In this document: piece after piece, positions 49,444 through 60,163 of the stretch | Position numbering within the stretch: the stretch's first letter is position 1 | Layout: every line of letters starts with the position of its first letter | Source of the DNA: Aquilaria yunnanensis | Lineage: Eukaryota > Streptophyta > Magnoliopsida > Malvales > Thymelaeaceae | DNA length: 64,000 nucleotides | NCBI GenBank assembly: GCA_039654915.1 | Contig: CM077596.1 | Span: 7,192,001-7,256,000, forward strand | Reading direction: 5' to 3' | The notes under the pieces: generated by a model | Seen by the model: the letters and a program-made list of their open reading frames with translations, nothing else | Told to the model about the DNA's origin: nothing | Databases searched by the model: none | Translations under genes and position numbers: made by a program

Positions 49444-50560
49444 AAAATTAAGGCTCTGCTCGAGTTTCGAACTCCCGCCACAATAGAAGATGTGCAAAGA
49501 CTCACTGGAAGGATAACCTCCCTCAGCAGGTTTATTTCCAGATACGGAGATCGGTGTCGGCCATTCTTCAAAGTCCTCACAAAGGCAGCAAAAAAGGAGG
49601 ACAACCTCGGAGGTGATGACCATCCCTGGGGTAAAGATTGCCAAAAAGCCTGGGAAGAACTGAAAATCTACTTGGCCAGCCTGCCTACTTTGCGACAACC
49701 TCGCGAAAGAGAGCCGCTCGTACTATACCTCGCCGTCACAGAAAAAGCTGTGAGTTCGGTCCTTGTAAAAGAAGAGGGGCCAAAGCAATGGCCGGTCTAT
49801 TATGTCAGCAAATCCCTGCATGGCGCCGAAATCAGGTATCCTTTGTTGAAAAAAGCTATATATGCCTTGGTGCTGGCAGGAAGAAGGCTACGACCATACT
49901 TCCAAGCTCACCCTATCATCGTCCGAAGTAGTTTACCACTTCGGGATGTCATGAGGAAGGTGGATCATTCCGGAAGGCTCTCCAAGTGGTGTATAGAGCT
50001 TGGCGAACACGACATCGCATATGAACCTCGGAAAGCCATAAAAGCTCAAGCATTGGCAAACTTTATCGTCGAAGTACCCACCACTGAGGACAGCCATCCG
50101 GATCCTGGCGAAGGTGATCCTGAATGGACTTTGCATGTTGACGGAGCCTCGGGGTCCGAACACCAGGGAGCCGGGGTAATTATCAGAGGTCCCAAAGGCC
50201 TTGAAGTAACGAAGGCTATCAAATTTAGCTTTAACGTCACCAACAATGTGGCTGAGTATGAAGCCCTCATAGCAGGATTACACCTAGCCAGGAGAATTGG
50301 CGTGCGAAATCTAAAAGCCCACAGCGATTCCCAGCTAGTAGTTCAGCAAACGGCAGGAGACTATGGGGCACAGGACCCGACCTTGGAAAAATACCATGAA
50401 CTGGTGGCAAAACTCATTCGGGAGTTCGATACAGTGCTAATCGAAAACGTACCTCGACGTAATAACACCCAGGTAGATTGCTTGGCAAAATCCAAAACAT
50501 ACACCGAGGTGCTAGACCATCCGAGCATCGCAGTGCTGAGCATAGTGACCTCGGGAAGAG
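49444..50560 (+). pseudogene. Tat-lineage connection/RNase H plus second RNase H domain
   Basis: The first part (to about 50080) carries the RT-linked RNase H region with VLVKEEGPKQWPVYYVSKSL and PLLKKAIYALVLAGRRLRPY. A second RNase H-like domain follows at about 50120-50500: WTLHVDGASG at its start, NNVAEYEALIAGL with the central Glu, and AHSDSQLVVQQ with the next Asp. An additional, archaeal-type RNase H of this kind is a hallmark of the Tat lineage. No stop lies within 49492-51168. Confidence 0.9.
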
Positions 50561-51798
50561 GGTGGAAGGACCCAATAAAAAGGTATCTCGTAGAAAATGT
50601 GCTCCCCGAAGACCCTGGCGACGCTGCAAAGTTACGAAGATGCTCAGGCCGATTCTTCTTGATCGGCGAAGAGTTATACCGGCAGGGATATGCAAATCCG
50701 CTGCAAAGGTGTGTGGACGAGGAGGATACTGAAATGATCCTCGAAGAAGTCCACGAAGGCATTTGTGGTTCGCACATCGGAACCGACGCCCTTGCAGCAG
50801 TGATACTTCGCCAAGGATATTTCTGGCCTACCCTGAGAAATGACGAAAGGCAGTTCGTCCGGAAATGCGGTAGTTGCCAGAGACACGCGAATATCCAGAG
50901 GACACCCTCGGAAATGGTAACTTCGGCTGACTATCCCTGGCCCTTCGCAGTCTGGGGCATAGACCTCATTGGGCCGCTCCCCACAGCGCCTGGAGGCGTG
51001 AAATTCTGCGTGGTAGCAGTAGACTATTTCTCCAAATGGGTTGAGGCAGAACCACTAGCAACTATCTCGGCAAAAGAAGTGCAGAAGTTCGTGTGGAAGA
51101 ACATCGTATGCAGATTTGGCATACCGAGGGTGCTAGTAGCTGACAATGGATCCCAGTTCACAGACAAATGATTCCAGGAATTTATCAGCGACCTCGGAAT
51201 AAAGATGCACTTCGCCCCAGTAGCTCACCCCCAAAGCAATGGGCAAGTAGAAGTATCTAACAGGACCGTGAAAGATGGTCTAAAAAAGAGACTGGGGGAA
51301 GCAAAAGGGAAATGGCCAGGAGAACTCCGAAGCGTATTATGGAGCTACCGAACAACACCCCAAAGAGCCACAGGGGAAACGCCTTTTTCACTAGTCTTCG
51401 GCATAGAGGCCATCATTCCAATCGAGGTAGTACGACCATCAGTACGGGTGCAAGTGTTCGATGAAAGTGGAAACGACCTCGGCCTAAGAACAAAGCTTGA
51501 CCTCGTCGGCGAACACAGAGAAATAGCCGAGCTGAGAAGAAAAGCTTTTCAGCAAAGAGTGGCCGCGGCCATAAATTTACGAGCCAGGCCAAAAGGGATC
51601 AAGAAGGGAAACCTCGTTCTCCGAAAGGCTGACTTCGCACCCCGAAGGCCATCCCACGGAGTACTTCGCGTGAATTGGGAAGGACCTTATCTGGTTCTTG
51701 CCGAAGTACGAAAAGGCGTGTACAGACTCGGCGACGCCGATGGCATAGAATTAAAAAATACTTGGCATTCAGATGCCTTGAAAAAATTCTATGCTTAA
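50561..51798 (+). pseudogene. Tat-lineage integrase
   Basis: Inserts the DNA copy in the chromosome. The zinc finger at about 50746-50880 has HEGICGSHIG and CGSCQ, an H-H-C-C set. The catalytic core shows WGIDLIGPLP (first Asp), VADNGSQF (second Asp) and HPQSNGQVEVSNRTVKDGLK (Glu). A TGA at 51169-51171 interrupts it directly after the second Asp motif; a CGA-to-TGA change would explain it. The C-terminal part includes NWEGPYLVLAE and ends WHSDALKKFYA with TAA. No chromodomain is present, as expected for Tat. Confidence 0.93.
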
Positions 51799-52187
51799 GG
51801 TTTCGTGGAAGAATTGTGTTGTACAAATCAGAGAAATATTCTAAGTACAAAAGTTTCTTAGAGAAATTTTTGAAGTACAAAACCAGAATTCCGCGAAGGT
51901 GCTCGCCGAAAAAAGCGTAGATGATTTCCCGAAGTCCCTTGAGCAATCATGTTCGGGAAAAATGGGAAATGGCGAACCGTGCAAAGATACTCGTCATAAC
52001 AAATGCAAGTGCCGTTTCCCGAAGTCTTTTGAGCGAATGTGTTCGGGACAAAAGGAAATGAAAAAACTTGCAAAAAGACTTAGCCAAAAAATCTTCACTA
52101 AAGATAAAACCGGCTTACAAAGGTGAAGTGCCCGAAGAAGAAGTACAAAAAGTGAAGAAGAAAAAAGGAAAAGGCCCCTAAAACAGC
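51799..52187 (+). other. Tat element spacer after integrase
   Basis: Non-coding. It contains two direct repeats about 92 bp apart, each reading TTTCCCGAAGTC...GTTCGGGA (51925-51960 and 52016-52050), whose ends CCCGAA and TTCGGG are complementary and could form hairpins near the 3' ends of the two convergent genes. Confidence 0.6.
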
Positions 52188-54564
52188 CTAAGAGTTCTCG
52201 GCGTCCCGAGAGCCACCAGCTTCTGCGCCCTTTTCCACCACCTTTGGCGCCGGAATTAAGGATGGCAGGTTCAGGTGCTCGATCTTCGACCAGGACCACC
52301 GAGGCCCCTCGGGAATGTTCAAAGCTTCCAAAAAAGAGAGGTCCAGATCTGGGAACCTCTAAAGGACTTGGTGCCGAGCAAGGAAAAAGCCGTCCTGGAA
52401 GGCGACCTTGGTCATTTGGTCGGATTTATCCTTCTCGACCCCAAGGTCCTCGAGCTCATCCTTCAGGTCCGCGACCTCCTTCCTCAGCGCCTTTATCCTC
52501 TTCTTCTTCTCAGGCTCCTTCTTCAAGGAATCAACCTCGGCATGAAGCGCATTCTTCTCAATCAGCAACGTTGCCAGGAGTTCTTCAGACTCCGTTTTTG
52601 ACTTTAGAAGCGCTTCGTTGGACGAAAGCAGTCCCGCCACCTCGGAGCCGAGGTCGGAAATCTTCTTGGAGGAGTCCCTCAAAATCTCCTCTTTTTCCGC
52701 CCGAAGGGCGGCAACCACCTTCTCCGCAGCATCAGCCAGCTGCAGGTTCTTGACGGCCAGTTCCGAACACATGGCCTTCGTTTTCTCTAAAGTCTCTAAG
52801 GCCGAGTTTCGGAACTGCGTCTGCCTGGCCACCCGAACTCTGAGGTAGCCAGCGTACGCCATCAGCTGCAAAAAGATGAAGGCAAGGTCAGTAAAAGCCA
52901 AACACTTAGAAAAAATTCTTCAAGGGCAAACCAGCATACCTGAGCAGCGTGCTCGGTAACCTTCGCTGCGAGGGTGTCATCGCCCGGATGAGCCGCCGTA
53001 ATAGCCCTAAAGGAGGCCTCAGTAAGCACCCCTTTCGAGATCTCCTTAGCCATTTGGGGGCAGTCTCCGAAGAACAAATTCATGTCCTCCGTAAACGTCC
53101 AAAAAGGCTCCTTCGGGATCTTCCTTTTCGGGACTTTGGCATCACGGAGAGCTCGCTTCTGGGCGTGTTCGGCCGCCCAACTTGGAGTAAGTGACTGCTC
53201 TGCATGGCAAAACGAGCAGCTGGTGAGAACAAAAAAGAACTTTGGAAAATAAAGGCATTACATTTCGGCGGAAAAAGCAAACCTGGCGGCACCTCGACGA
53301 CGTCATCGTCAGAAGCCGAGGCCTCCTCGGTAGAGATCTCCTTGCCCTTGCATTTACGCCGCTCCTCGGCAGAAGGAGCCTCCACCACGGCATCCAAAAG
53401 AGCCTGCGACAGAGTGGGGCTCTGAGGAAGGACGTCGGCAGCAGCCTCGGAAGGCGGAATGGCAGCGACCTCGGGCTCCCCACTTTCCTCCTCAATACTT
53501 TCCAAAGGGGGAGGAAGAATAGTCTTCTTCGCCCGTTTGGCCGAAGGTCCAGCACCAGTGGTTTTCCGCCTTCGGGAAGCCGCCTTCTTCGTCTGCTCGC
53601 CCTTCTCTACTTGGCCGGTGAAGAGGGATTTGTAGAAGGCAGCAGTGCCGTCGCCCATCTCTGAGAAGGAAAGAAAGCATCAGCGTAAGTCCGAGACGAA
53701 AGCTATAACAACGGGAGTCAGAGATAACTTACTCTCATAAAAAGTTTCATAAGAAACTTCCTCCCGAAGGAGCTACACCAACCAGGAATCCTTCCCGGCG
53801 ATAGAAGGAGCTGGCATCTTGAGGTCCGTCTTGTGCTTCTTCACTACCCCTAACTCCCGAAGAACCTCTTCGGTCATCAACCTCCAATTGATGGGGAAGG
53901 GGTAGAGAGAGCGCGAAGGGACCTCGGGACCCCAGTCCGAGACAGCACGGATACGGCCGTCGAAGTCCTTAAAGATAGGAGCCAACTCCGGAGTTAGCAG
54001 TATCCTCGGATCCACGACGTCCATCTCCAGCTTTCCCTGAGCCCATTTGGTCGGAACATGCGACCAGGCCTCCTCCATCTTCAGAAAGAAAAATTTTTGT
54101 TGCCACCCTCGCCAGCTGTCCTTGGTGGCGAAGGTGAACGTATATTTCTTGCTCCCAGATCCCCGAGGTAGCATGAAGTAAAAGCCACCCTTCAGGACCA
54201 CGAAGAGCTTGTAGTACTTCATAAAAATAATAAAGTGGGGTTCTATCTCGAAGACGCCACACATGCAGATGAAGGTGTTAAAATAGCAGTACGAGTTCGG
54301 GGGAAGTTGATTTACGGCAATGCCATGAAATTGGCAGAACTCGCAAATCATCTTCGGAGGAGGGTACCGAAGTTTGGCCTTCAGTTGGGCTCGAAAAATG
54401 GTAACCTCATTACTACGGTTTGAAAAACAAAACTGATCAAAACGAGGCAATCTTGTAACGGCATACGAAGGAAGAAAGAACTTTTTCTTCCATCTTGCCA
54501 GTTTTTTGGGGGTGGTGCAGCAAGGATGAGATAAAAGAGGCTGCCAACTCTCGGGAATAGGCAT
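52188..54564 (-). pseudogene. Antisense four-exon gene of the Tat element
   Basis: Predicted minus-strand exons are 54564-53733, 53660-53283, 53199-52940 and 52865-52188. The joins use GTAAGT, GTTTGC and GTATGC donors with CAG acceptors, keep frame and total 2148 nt (715 codons plus TAG). Exon 1 includes FHGIAVNQLPPNS and GWQQKFFFLKME, resembling the plant 'putative gypsy type transposon' domain (PF04195-like). Exon 2 is Lys/Ser/Glu-rich with KKAASRRRK and AKRAKK basic clusters. Exons 3-4 form a long heptad-type coiled coil (about 52850-52400). Stops at 53773-53775 and 52359-52361 interrupt it. Its function is unknown; extra antisense ORFs between pol and the 3' LTR are known in Tat-lineage elements. 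The start ATG is chosen because it follows a minus-strand TATA-like box at 54822-54830. Confidence 0.78.
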
Positions 54565-54821
54565 ACTTGCAGAAAAATGGGTTCGGAAAAAGGCAAGAAA
54601 ACAAGTTCCGGAAAAAACTCTGAAAATCAAAAGAGTCTGGAAAACAAAAACCCACCAAAAGACTTGCCAAAATCTGGGTTTGAAGTCGCCGTCATGAAAG
54701 GTTGCCGGAAAAACTCTGTTAAAACAGCTCCGCCGCAAAAAGCAAGAGAAAGCGCAAAAGCAGTGGCAAGCAGGGAAAAGAGCAGAAGCAAAAGTAAAAA
54801 GGGAACTTATGATGGAATGGG

Positions 54822-54830
54822 CTATATATA
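54822..54830 (-). promoter_or_regulatory. TATA-like box for the antisense gene
   Basis: On the minus strand CCTATATATAGCCC lies about 258 bp upstream of the proposed antisense start codon (54564) in otherwise GC-richer sequence. This would give the antisense gene its own promoter. Confidence 0.5.
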
Positions 54831-55265
54831 GGTTGAAAGTAGCTAGTCGAATCGGCATCATAAGTACCCTTTGAAGGCGAACCGTCGCCATAACTGCTCT
54901 CTGCACCCGAAAAGACGCGCTCTCTATGACCGACACGACTCCCCTCAAATGGCAAAGTGCCATGTGTCAGCCGCTGCGCCAAAATAGGGGACGCGCCCTC
55001 TGACATCCCTAAAAAACTGGGACGCGCCGCTCCAGACTGACACGCCTGGTCATGAGACGCGACACTGCACAGACCTGCAAAAGGAAAAAGGAAAGAAGTA
55101 AGTAGCCTCGAAGACACCAAAAGACAGGCTATTGCCAAACAGCCCATATCTTCGGGCAAAAGGTGTACCTTCGGCACAGGTTTTACTCCCTAAAAACTCC
55201 CAAAGAGCATCCTCGGAAAGACTACAAACCGAAGTCTCCACTTCGGCTTTCCAAAGGGGGGCATG
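54831..55265 (+). other. Tat element 3' untranslated region and polypurine tract
   Basis: Mostly non-coding sequence between the antisense promoter and the 3' LTR. The polypurine tract AAAGGGGGG lies at 55253-55261, five bases before the LTR start; it primes plus-strand synthesis. Confidence 0.75.
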
Positions 55266-56188
55266 TGATAGCCGAAGGGCTATCGCCTCTATCTGACCCG
55301 AACTCGGAGCGTCAGGAAACGCAAGGAAGCTATTAGCCCCCCCGAGGTACTAAACAGATCACCTTCGGAAACGGAGAATCAGCTATTGCAAGCCGAAGAG
55401 GATCTCCCCGAAGGCGGAACCCTGAATCAGGGAACTCCCTGAACTGCAGGCATATTTCCCGAAGGGGCATCGTCCGTACCAGAGGACGACCTCGGCCAGG
55501 GACCTCGGGAGTACGGTATGAGCATTTAAGGAGCCTCTGACATGCACCTTCGGAAACGGAGAATCAGCTATTGCAAGCCGAAGAGGATCTCCCCGAAGGC
55601 GGAACCCTGAATCAGGGAACTCCCTGAACTGCAGGCATATTTCCCGAAGGGGCATCGTCCGTACCAGAGGACGACCTCGGCCAGGGACCTCGGGAGTACG
55701 GTATGAGCATTTAAGGAGCCTCTGACATGCCGCCCACAGACGCTACATGTCACCTCAAACGGCGATTTGACACGCCGACGCCATCCAGGTCACGTCACGG
55801 CCTGTCTCGGTTCAAGGCTCAAGGAGCCTGCCACCGGCTATTTGTCCCCTACGTCCAAAAATTCAGAGAACATCCGACCGAACACGTGTCATGATCTGAA
55901 CGGGCTGGACATTCTTATAAATACCAGGAAACAAACCCTGGCAAAGGGTTGGACTCCTCCCCCTTGAGAAAACGCAGGCAAACCCACTAAAAACTCTAGT
56001 GCTTCCCCCTTACCTTCTCAGGAAACTGACTTGGGCGTCGGAGGCTCCTCCCCGGAAAAGCACCCCGGGACCCCCTTCTCTGAGCTTTGCAGACACGTTC
56101 CCCTGGGAAACTCCAGCACCAGACGCTCTCCTTCACAGGAAGTCCCCCCGGAAGTCACCATGCCTTCCAGTGAAGATGTCCCCGGACA
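55266..56188 (+). repeat. 3' LTR of the Tat element, with internal duplication
   Basis: It starts TGATAGCC and ends CCCCGGACA like the 5' LTR, but is 923 bp instead of 747. The difference is a 185-bp tandem duplication (55361-55545 and 55546-55730) and a deletion of about 13 bp in the R-U5 part near 56069. Outside these, the two LTRs differ by only scattered substitutions. Confidence 0.9.
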
Positions 56189-56686
56189 TCAAATATACTA
56201 AGTGTTGTGTCTAGATTTGAATACCTAAGGGTTACCCTTGGGTTATACATAGTGAGAGTTAAAGATGTATAACACAGTTATTACTTAATGGTTAAGCAAC
56301 TATTTTTTTTTTTTTTTGCTTTTGCTAGCATTTTAGTTGATTTTAAAAAGTCCTGCATGCATAGTTTTTAAATATTATTGTTCTGGATCATGCACACCGC
56401 CAAAGTGACTTATGCATACTCTTTGTTCAGGGCATGTTAGATAGTAATCACATATATGGGCATTTATGACCTTAGGTAGTGATTGGCAATTGTAACCAAA
56501 AGGGTTCACTCCAATGAATCAGGTAATACTTCAGCAAGCACCCCAATCCACTTCTATCACACTGTATCTCACATTGACAATGGTACTAGATCTTATGGAT
56601 GGAGAAGGCGGACTCAAAACTACAACTACCAATATAAACAATGGCGGTAGCTTAGGATGATGATTTCTCAGTCTCAGTTAGCCATA
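56189..56686 (+). repeat. Continuation of the LTR-type sequence interrupted by the Tat element
   Basis: No gene. The AT-rich composition and style match 43650-45582, so it is probably the right part of the interrupted repeat. A poly-T run lies at about 56306-56318. Confidence 0.4.
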
Positions 56687-57723
56687 ATCATCGTATCATG
56701 GGTACTATCTAACTTTTGTCATCTTTTGGTACAAGAAGGAATTCATGGGGGGCATTTAAAAGAAAGATCCCATATTTTAGTAGAAAGCAAAAATAACTAA
56801 AAAACCACCCATGTTTTTTATTTTCTCCACAAAATGCAAGCTCTAGTCTCTGTAAATGTAGGTAAAAATATTAAACTTACCAAAAAATAGACCATTTGAC
56901 TAATTTTGAAAACATGAGAGGTCTATTTGGCAGAAAAAAAAGTAGTGGCCTAATCAGGTCAAACAAAAAATTTTAGTGTTTATTTGTTACTTTTTGCATT
57001 GGTACAAAATGGAGCATTTCATCTAAAAATTGAATATTCCATTGAATTGATGTCAAATAACTGATTTGATATGATTTGATAACTATAATGATTTATTTAG
57101 CCCAAAAAAGACATTTTTGATCGAATCAGGCTAACCTATAAATCTTAGTGCTTATTTGTTATTTTTTCATAGAAACGAAATTACCTTGTTGCTTTTTCTC
57201 TCACAGCCATTTTAGTAATTAAACATATTGAAATTAAAAGTACGCTCTCTGCCTTAACATAACGAAGAAGTATGCTACTTTGCTTTTTTGTTTTTTTTTA
57301 ACAATAAAAAGTTCGCAACATTCGATAAATCCTTCGATTCAAAATTAAAGTAGTCTACTTTTTACGGCTTCGCGTTGCTTTTATTTTTTATTGATAATTT
57401 TATTTTCTTGCGAAGTTGACTTGCTTTGTTAATTCAGAGGTGTTGCGTGGTGACGCTTGCAACATGCAACTTCTCGTTATTTACCAACCAAAAGAGTAAC
57501 CTAAGTTTGGTCTTACATATGTTCAACAGTTCAAATCTTGTCCAAAATTGGCAAAGACACGTCTATATATCTATACAATGTATGAAAGGGGGAAAAATGG
57601 GCGAGGTGCTGACACCTGTTACTGGTGTTGGGGGTAAACGTGCGTTTTTGTCTTTATTGTTTCTGTTTTCATTTCATTTTGACCGATAGACTTTGCAATT
57701 TCACAGGTATGACAATGTTATAA

Positions 57724-58170
57724 GAGAAAATTACAAAAATATCCAGTGGTTTGGTTTAATCTACACTTTGTCCCCTTTATTTTCAAAAACTTATACTTTA
57801 CCACCTATTTACTTTACAGTATCTGACAATAATTTATGAAAACCTAATTTAAACTGTCTGATAATAATGTTCCAGTAATTTTAAGACTTTTGACATTTTT
57901 TTCATAGACACCTAACTCTTAAAAAATACTAATATATATTTACAAAGAGAAAAATACATTTACAGAAAAAAAAATAATTTAAAATATCTATTAACTATAA
58001 CAAAATGTTGTAGAGATTGAAATTGCTGAAAATGACTATCGTATAGTTGAAATATGGTTTCAGCAATTGTTATTAGACAGTGTAAAAAACACTGGGGACA
58101 AAGTGTAGGTCTCTAAAAATAGAGTAAGTGTAGGTTAAGGCATCCCTCAATGGGGTAATTGTAAGTTTCC
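57724..58170. mobile_element. Small non-autonomous Mutator-like element (MITE)
   Basis: The 447-bp unit is flanked by a perfect 9-bp duplication, ATGTTATAA (57715-57723 and 58171-58179), the size made by Mutator-like transposases. The ends GAGAAAATTACAAAAATATCC and, inverted, GGAAACTTACAATTACCCC are related, and the word CTACACTTTGTCCCC recurs inverted at both ends. It has no coding capacity. Confidence 0.75.
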
Positions 58171-58496
58171 ATGTTATAAATGAAGAGATGGACAATGAGA
58201 CTGACAACGGGAAATGGTCTGCATCGTAAGAAAAGGAAATGGAAGAAAAAGGAAAGGGAAATGGGCACTTTCATTTCATGCACATATTCACTTTTTATAA
58301 TTGTTGGTCTGGAATTAAGAAACATATTTATTATCCAATCCTCATGGTCCATTCTTTCTTTTTCTATAAAAGAATTTTCAAATATTAATTTTATTGGACC
58401 TACCATTAGTACTGAATTATCCAATCCTCATGGACCTGCCATTCATTTCCCGAAATCTCAAGACTGTCACCCCATCCTATTGTATTGTTGCCCTTG

Positions 58497-58506
58497 TTTA
58501 AATAAT
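58497..58506. repeat. Left target-site duplication of the Pack-MULE
   Basis: TTTAAATAAT here is repeated exactly at 60154-60163 on the other side of the element. Confidence 0.9.
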
Positions 58507-58814
58507 GGGTAAAATCCATATTTAGTCCCCTAACTTTAAGGGTTGTCCTAATGTGATCCCTTATCTCTAAAAGTGATTATTAAAGTCCCCTAACTCAACT
58601 AATGTGTCCTATTTTGGTCCCTACTGTCAGTTCTGCCATTATGTTGGATGGAAATTGCCTACATGGCACTTACTTTGCCACGTGGCATCCTATGTCATAA
58701 CAATAAGTGGCTAGAATAAAAGAACAATAAATAATAGGCTAAAATTGATGAAACACATAATTCTAAGGACTTTAAGTGACATTAATCCCTAATTTCTATC
58801 TTCCTTAAATCTTC

Positions 58815-59240
58815 TTGGATTCGAGCTCGCCGTCGCCGACCACCTTCGGCCTACCCGCTGCCAACCGGAAATCCGCCTTGATACCCACTCGCCAGGTCGA
58901 TTCGGCCTGCCTCTGCCTCAACTGCGACGCCAAGATCCACCAGCACGTATGGCTGTGCGAGCTCTGCGAGCAGGCTCCAGCCGTGTTCTTCTGCAAAGTA
59001 GACTCAGCAATGCTCTGCATCACATGCGACCGCAACATACACAACGCAAATCCTCTGGCCCGCCTCCACGACCGGACCCCTGTTGAGCCTTTCGTTGACT
59101 CCGCCGCCTCGGCGGTCAAGTCTTGCCCTTTCGGCCTCCTTGCTCCAGCGAGTAACTTTGGAGATCAGCTGGAAGATCAGAAGAAACCTGCTTCGGTCCA
59201 TCCATTTGCTTTAGCGTACCCAGCAATTTATCATCAATGA
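58815..59240 (+). pseudogene. Captured CONSTANS-like B-box fragment (chimeric 141-codon frame)
   Basis: The frame begins in the left inverted repeat. Residues 28-46 or so ([15 protein letters not shown]) are the second half of B-box 1, and residues about 48-88 ([20 protein letters not shown], then [20 protein letters not shown]) are a complete B-box 2 with its Cys/His zinc ligands. B-boxes mediate protein contacts in plant transcription regulators. B-box 1 lacks its first Cys pair and about ten residues before HVWLC, and the CCT domain is absent. After residue about 104 the frame reads through the antisense side of the methyltransferase fragment. Whether it is expressed is unknown; a B-box-only peptide could in principle form inactive dimers, as known microProteins do. 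Confidence 0.85.
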
Positions 59241-59712
59241 ACTTGGTGGCAATGCAATAATGGTCCGATCCAGGGTGGCGCTTCGAATCCATCCCAGCGT
59301 TGGAAGGAAGAAAACAGGAAGCATAGGGATCCACAAAAAGAGGCTCTGCGGGGAGAGTAATCAATTCGATTCGACGAAAGGAGAGGAGAGGCCAGTCTTG
59401 AGCAAGTGTTGGATGAGACGAGAAAAGCGTAAAAGAGGGAGACTTGCCTGGTTGATGGGTCTCTTGGAAACGAAGATAAGCGGGGGATTTGAGAAAGGGA
59501 TCAGTGTCGTCATTGAGTTTTGTGCGGAGGACGGCGGCGGCTGGTCTCCTAATGTTATGACGATAAGAGATGATGCGCAGAAGAAGAGGAGAAGGTGGGC
59601 AGGTAAGTGTAAATCCCAACAGACTTTTCATTTGTGTTTTGTTTGTCTCAAAATCTGATCCGAATCCGAGTCTGTATGTCTGGTATGGTTGTTTTCGGGC
59701 ATTCACAGTCAC
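59140..59712 (-). pseudogene. Captured methyltransferase (LCM-superfamily) fragment with intron
   Basis: On the minus strand LNDDTDPFLKSPAYLRFQET is followed, after a break, by EPLFVDPYASCFLP and [20 protein letters not shown]. This matches plant S-adenosylmethionine-dependent methyltransferases of the leucine carboxyl methyltransferase superfamily (RFQETHxxxPLFVDPYAGCF, HYCxATKFxDDKLL). The break is a 102-bp intron (59447-59346) with GCAAGT at its 5' end and CCGCAG at its 3' end, so genomic DNA rather than mRNA was captured. Similarity ends after KQ at about 59155, where GTTTCT may be the next intron donor. The SAM-binding core is not present. Confidence 0.8.
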
Positions 59713-60163
59713 TCACTACTCCGAGGACTTTGCCTCGGTCCTCATTCTGGATCTTCTGATCAGCTGGCGAGTGGGTATCAAGGCGGATTTCCGGTTGGCA
59801 GCCGCTAGGCTGGAGGTGGTCGGCGACGGCGAGGTCGAATCCAAGAAGATTTGGGGAAGATAGAAATTAGGGATTAATGTCACTTAAAGTCCTTAGAATT
59901 ATGTGTTTCATCAATTTTAGCCTATTATTTATTGTTCTTTTATTCTAGCCACTTATTGTTATGACATAGGATGCCACGTGGCAAAGTAAGTGCCATGTAG
60001 GCAATTTTCCATCCAACATAACAGCAGAACTGACAGTAGGGACCAAAATAGGACACGTTAGTTGAGTTAGGGGACTTTAATATCCACTTTTAGAGATAAG
60101 GGACCACATTAGGACAACCCTTAAAGTTAGGGAACTAAATATGGATTTTACCCTTTAAATAAT

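Larger units (their letters stand above)
56687..58506 (+). repeat. Tandem duplication, copy A
   Basis: This unit corresponds to 60164-61550: both contain TACAAGAAGGAATTCAT near the start, CGTTATTTACCAACC in the middle and CAAGACTGTCACCCCATCC near the end. Copy A is longer because of a small transposon at 57724-58170 and a different segment before it. The unit has no recognisable gene; an 87-codon frame at 57426-57689 lacks domains. Confidence 0.85.
58507..60153. mobile_element. Pack-MULE: Mutator-like element carrying two host gene fragments
   Basis: The 1647-bp element has near-perfect terminal inverted repeats of about 390 bp (58507-58895 and 59764-60153, starting GGGTAAAATCCATATTTAG) and a 10-bp direct duplication, TTTAAATAAT, at its flanks. 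The inverted repeats differ at only a few positions, so the insertion is recent. There is no transposase. The interior holds a CONSTANS-like B-box fragment on the plus strand and a methyltransferase fragment on the minus strand. The inner end of each repeat already contains captured, GC-rich sequence, so capture reached into the terminal repeats. Confidence 0.93.

Noticed and set aside
53142..53664. Plus-strand frames at 53204-53425 and 53242-53664
   Set aside because: They lie opposite the antisense gene's exons and have no domain; composition follows the complementary strand.
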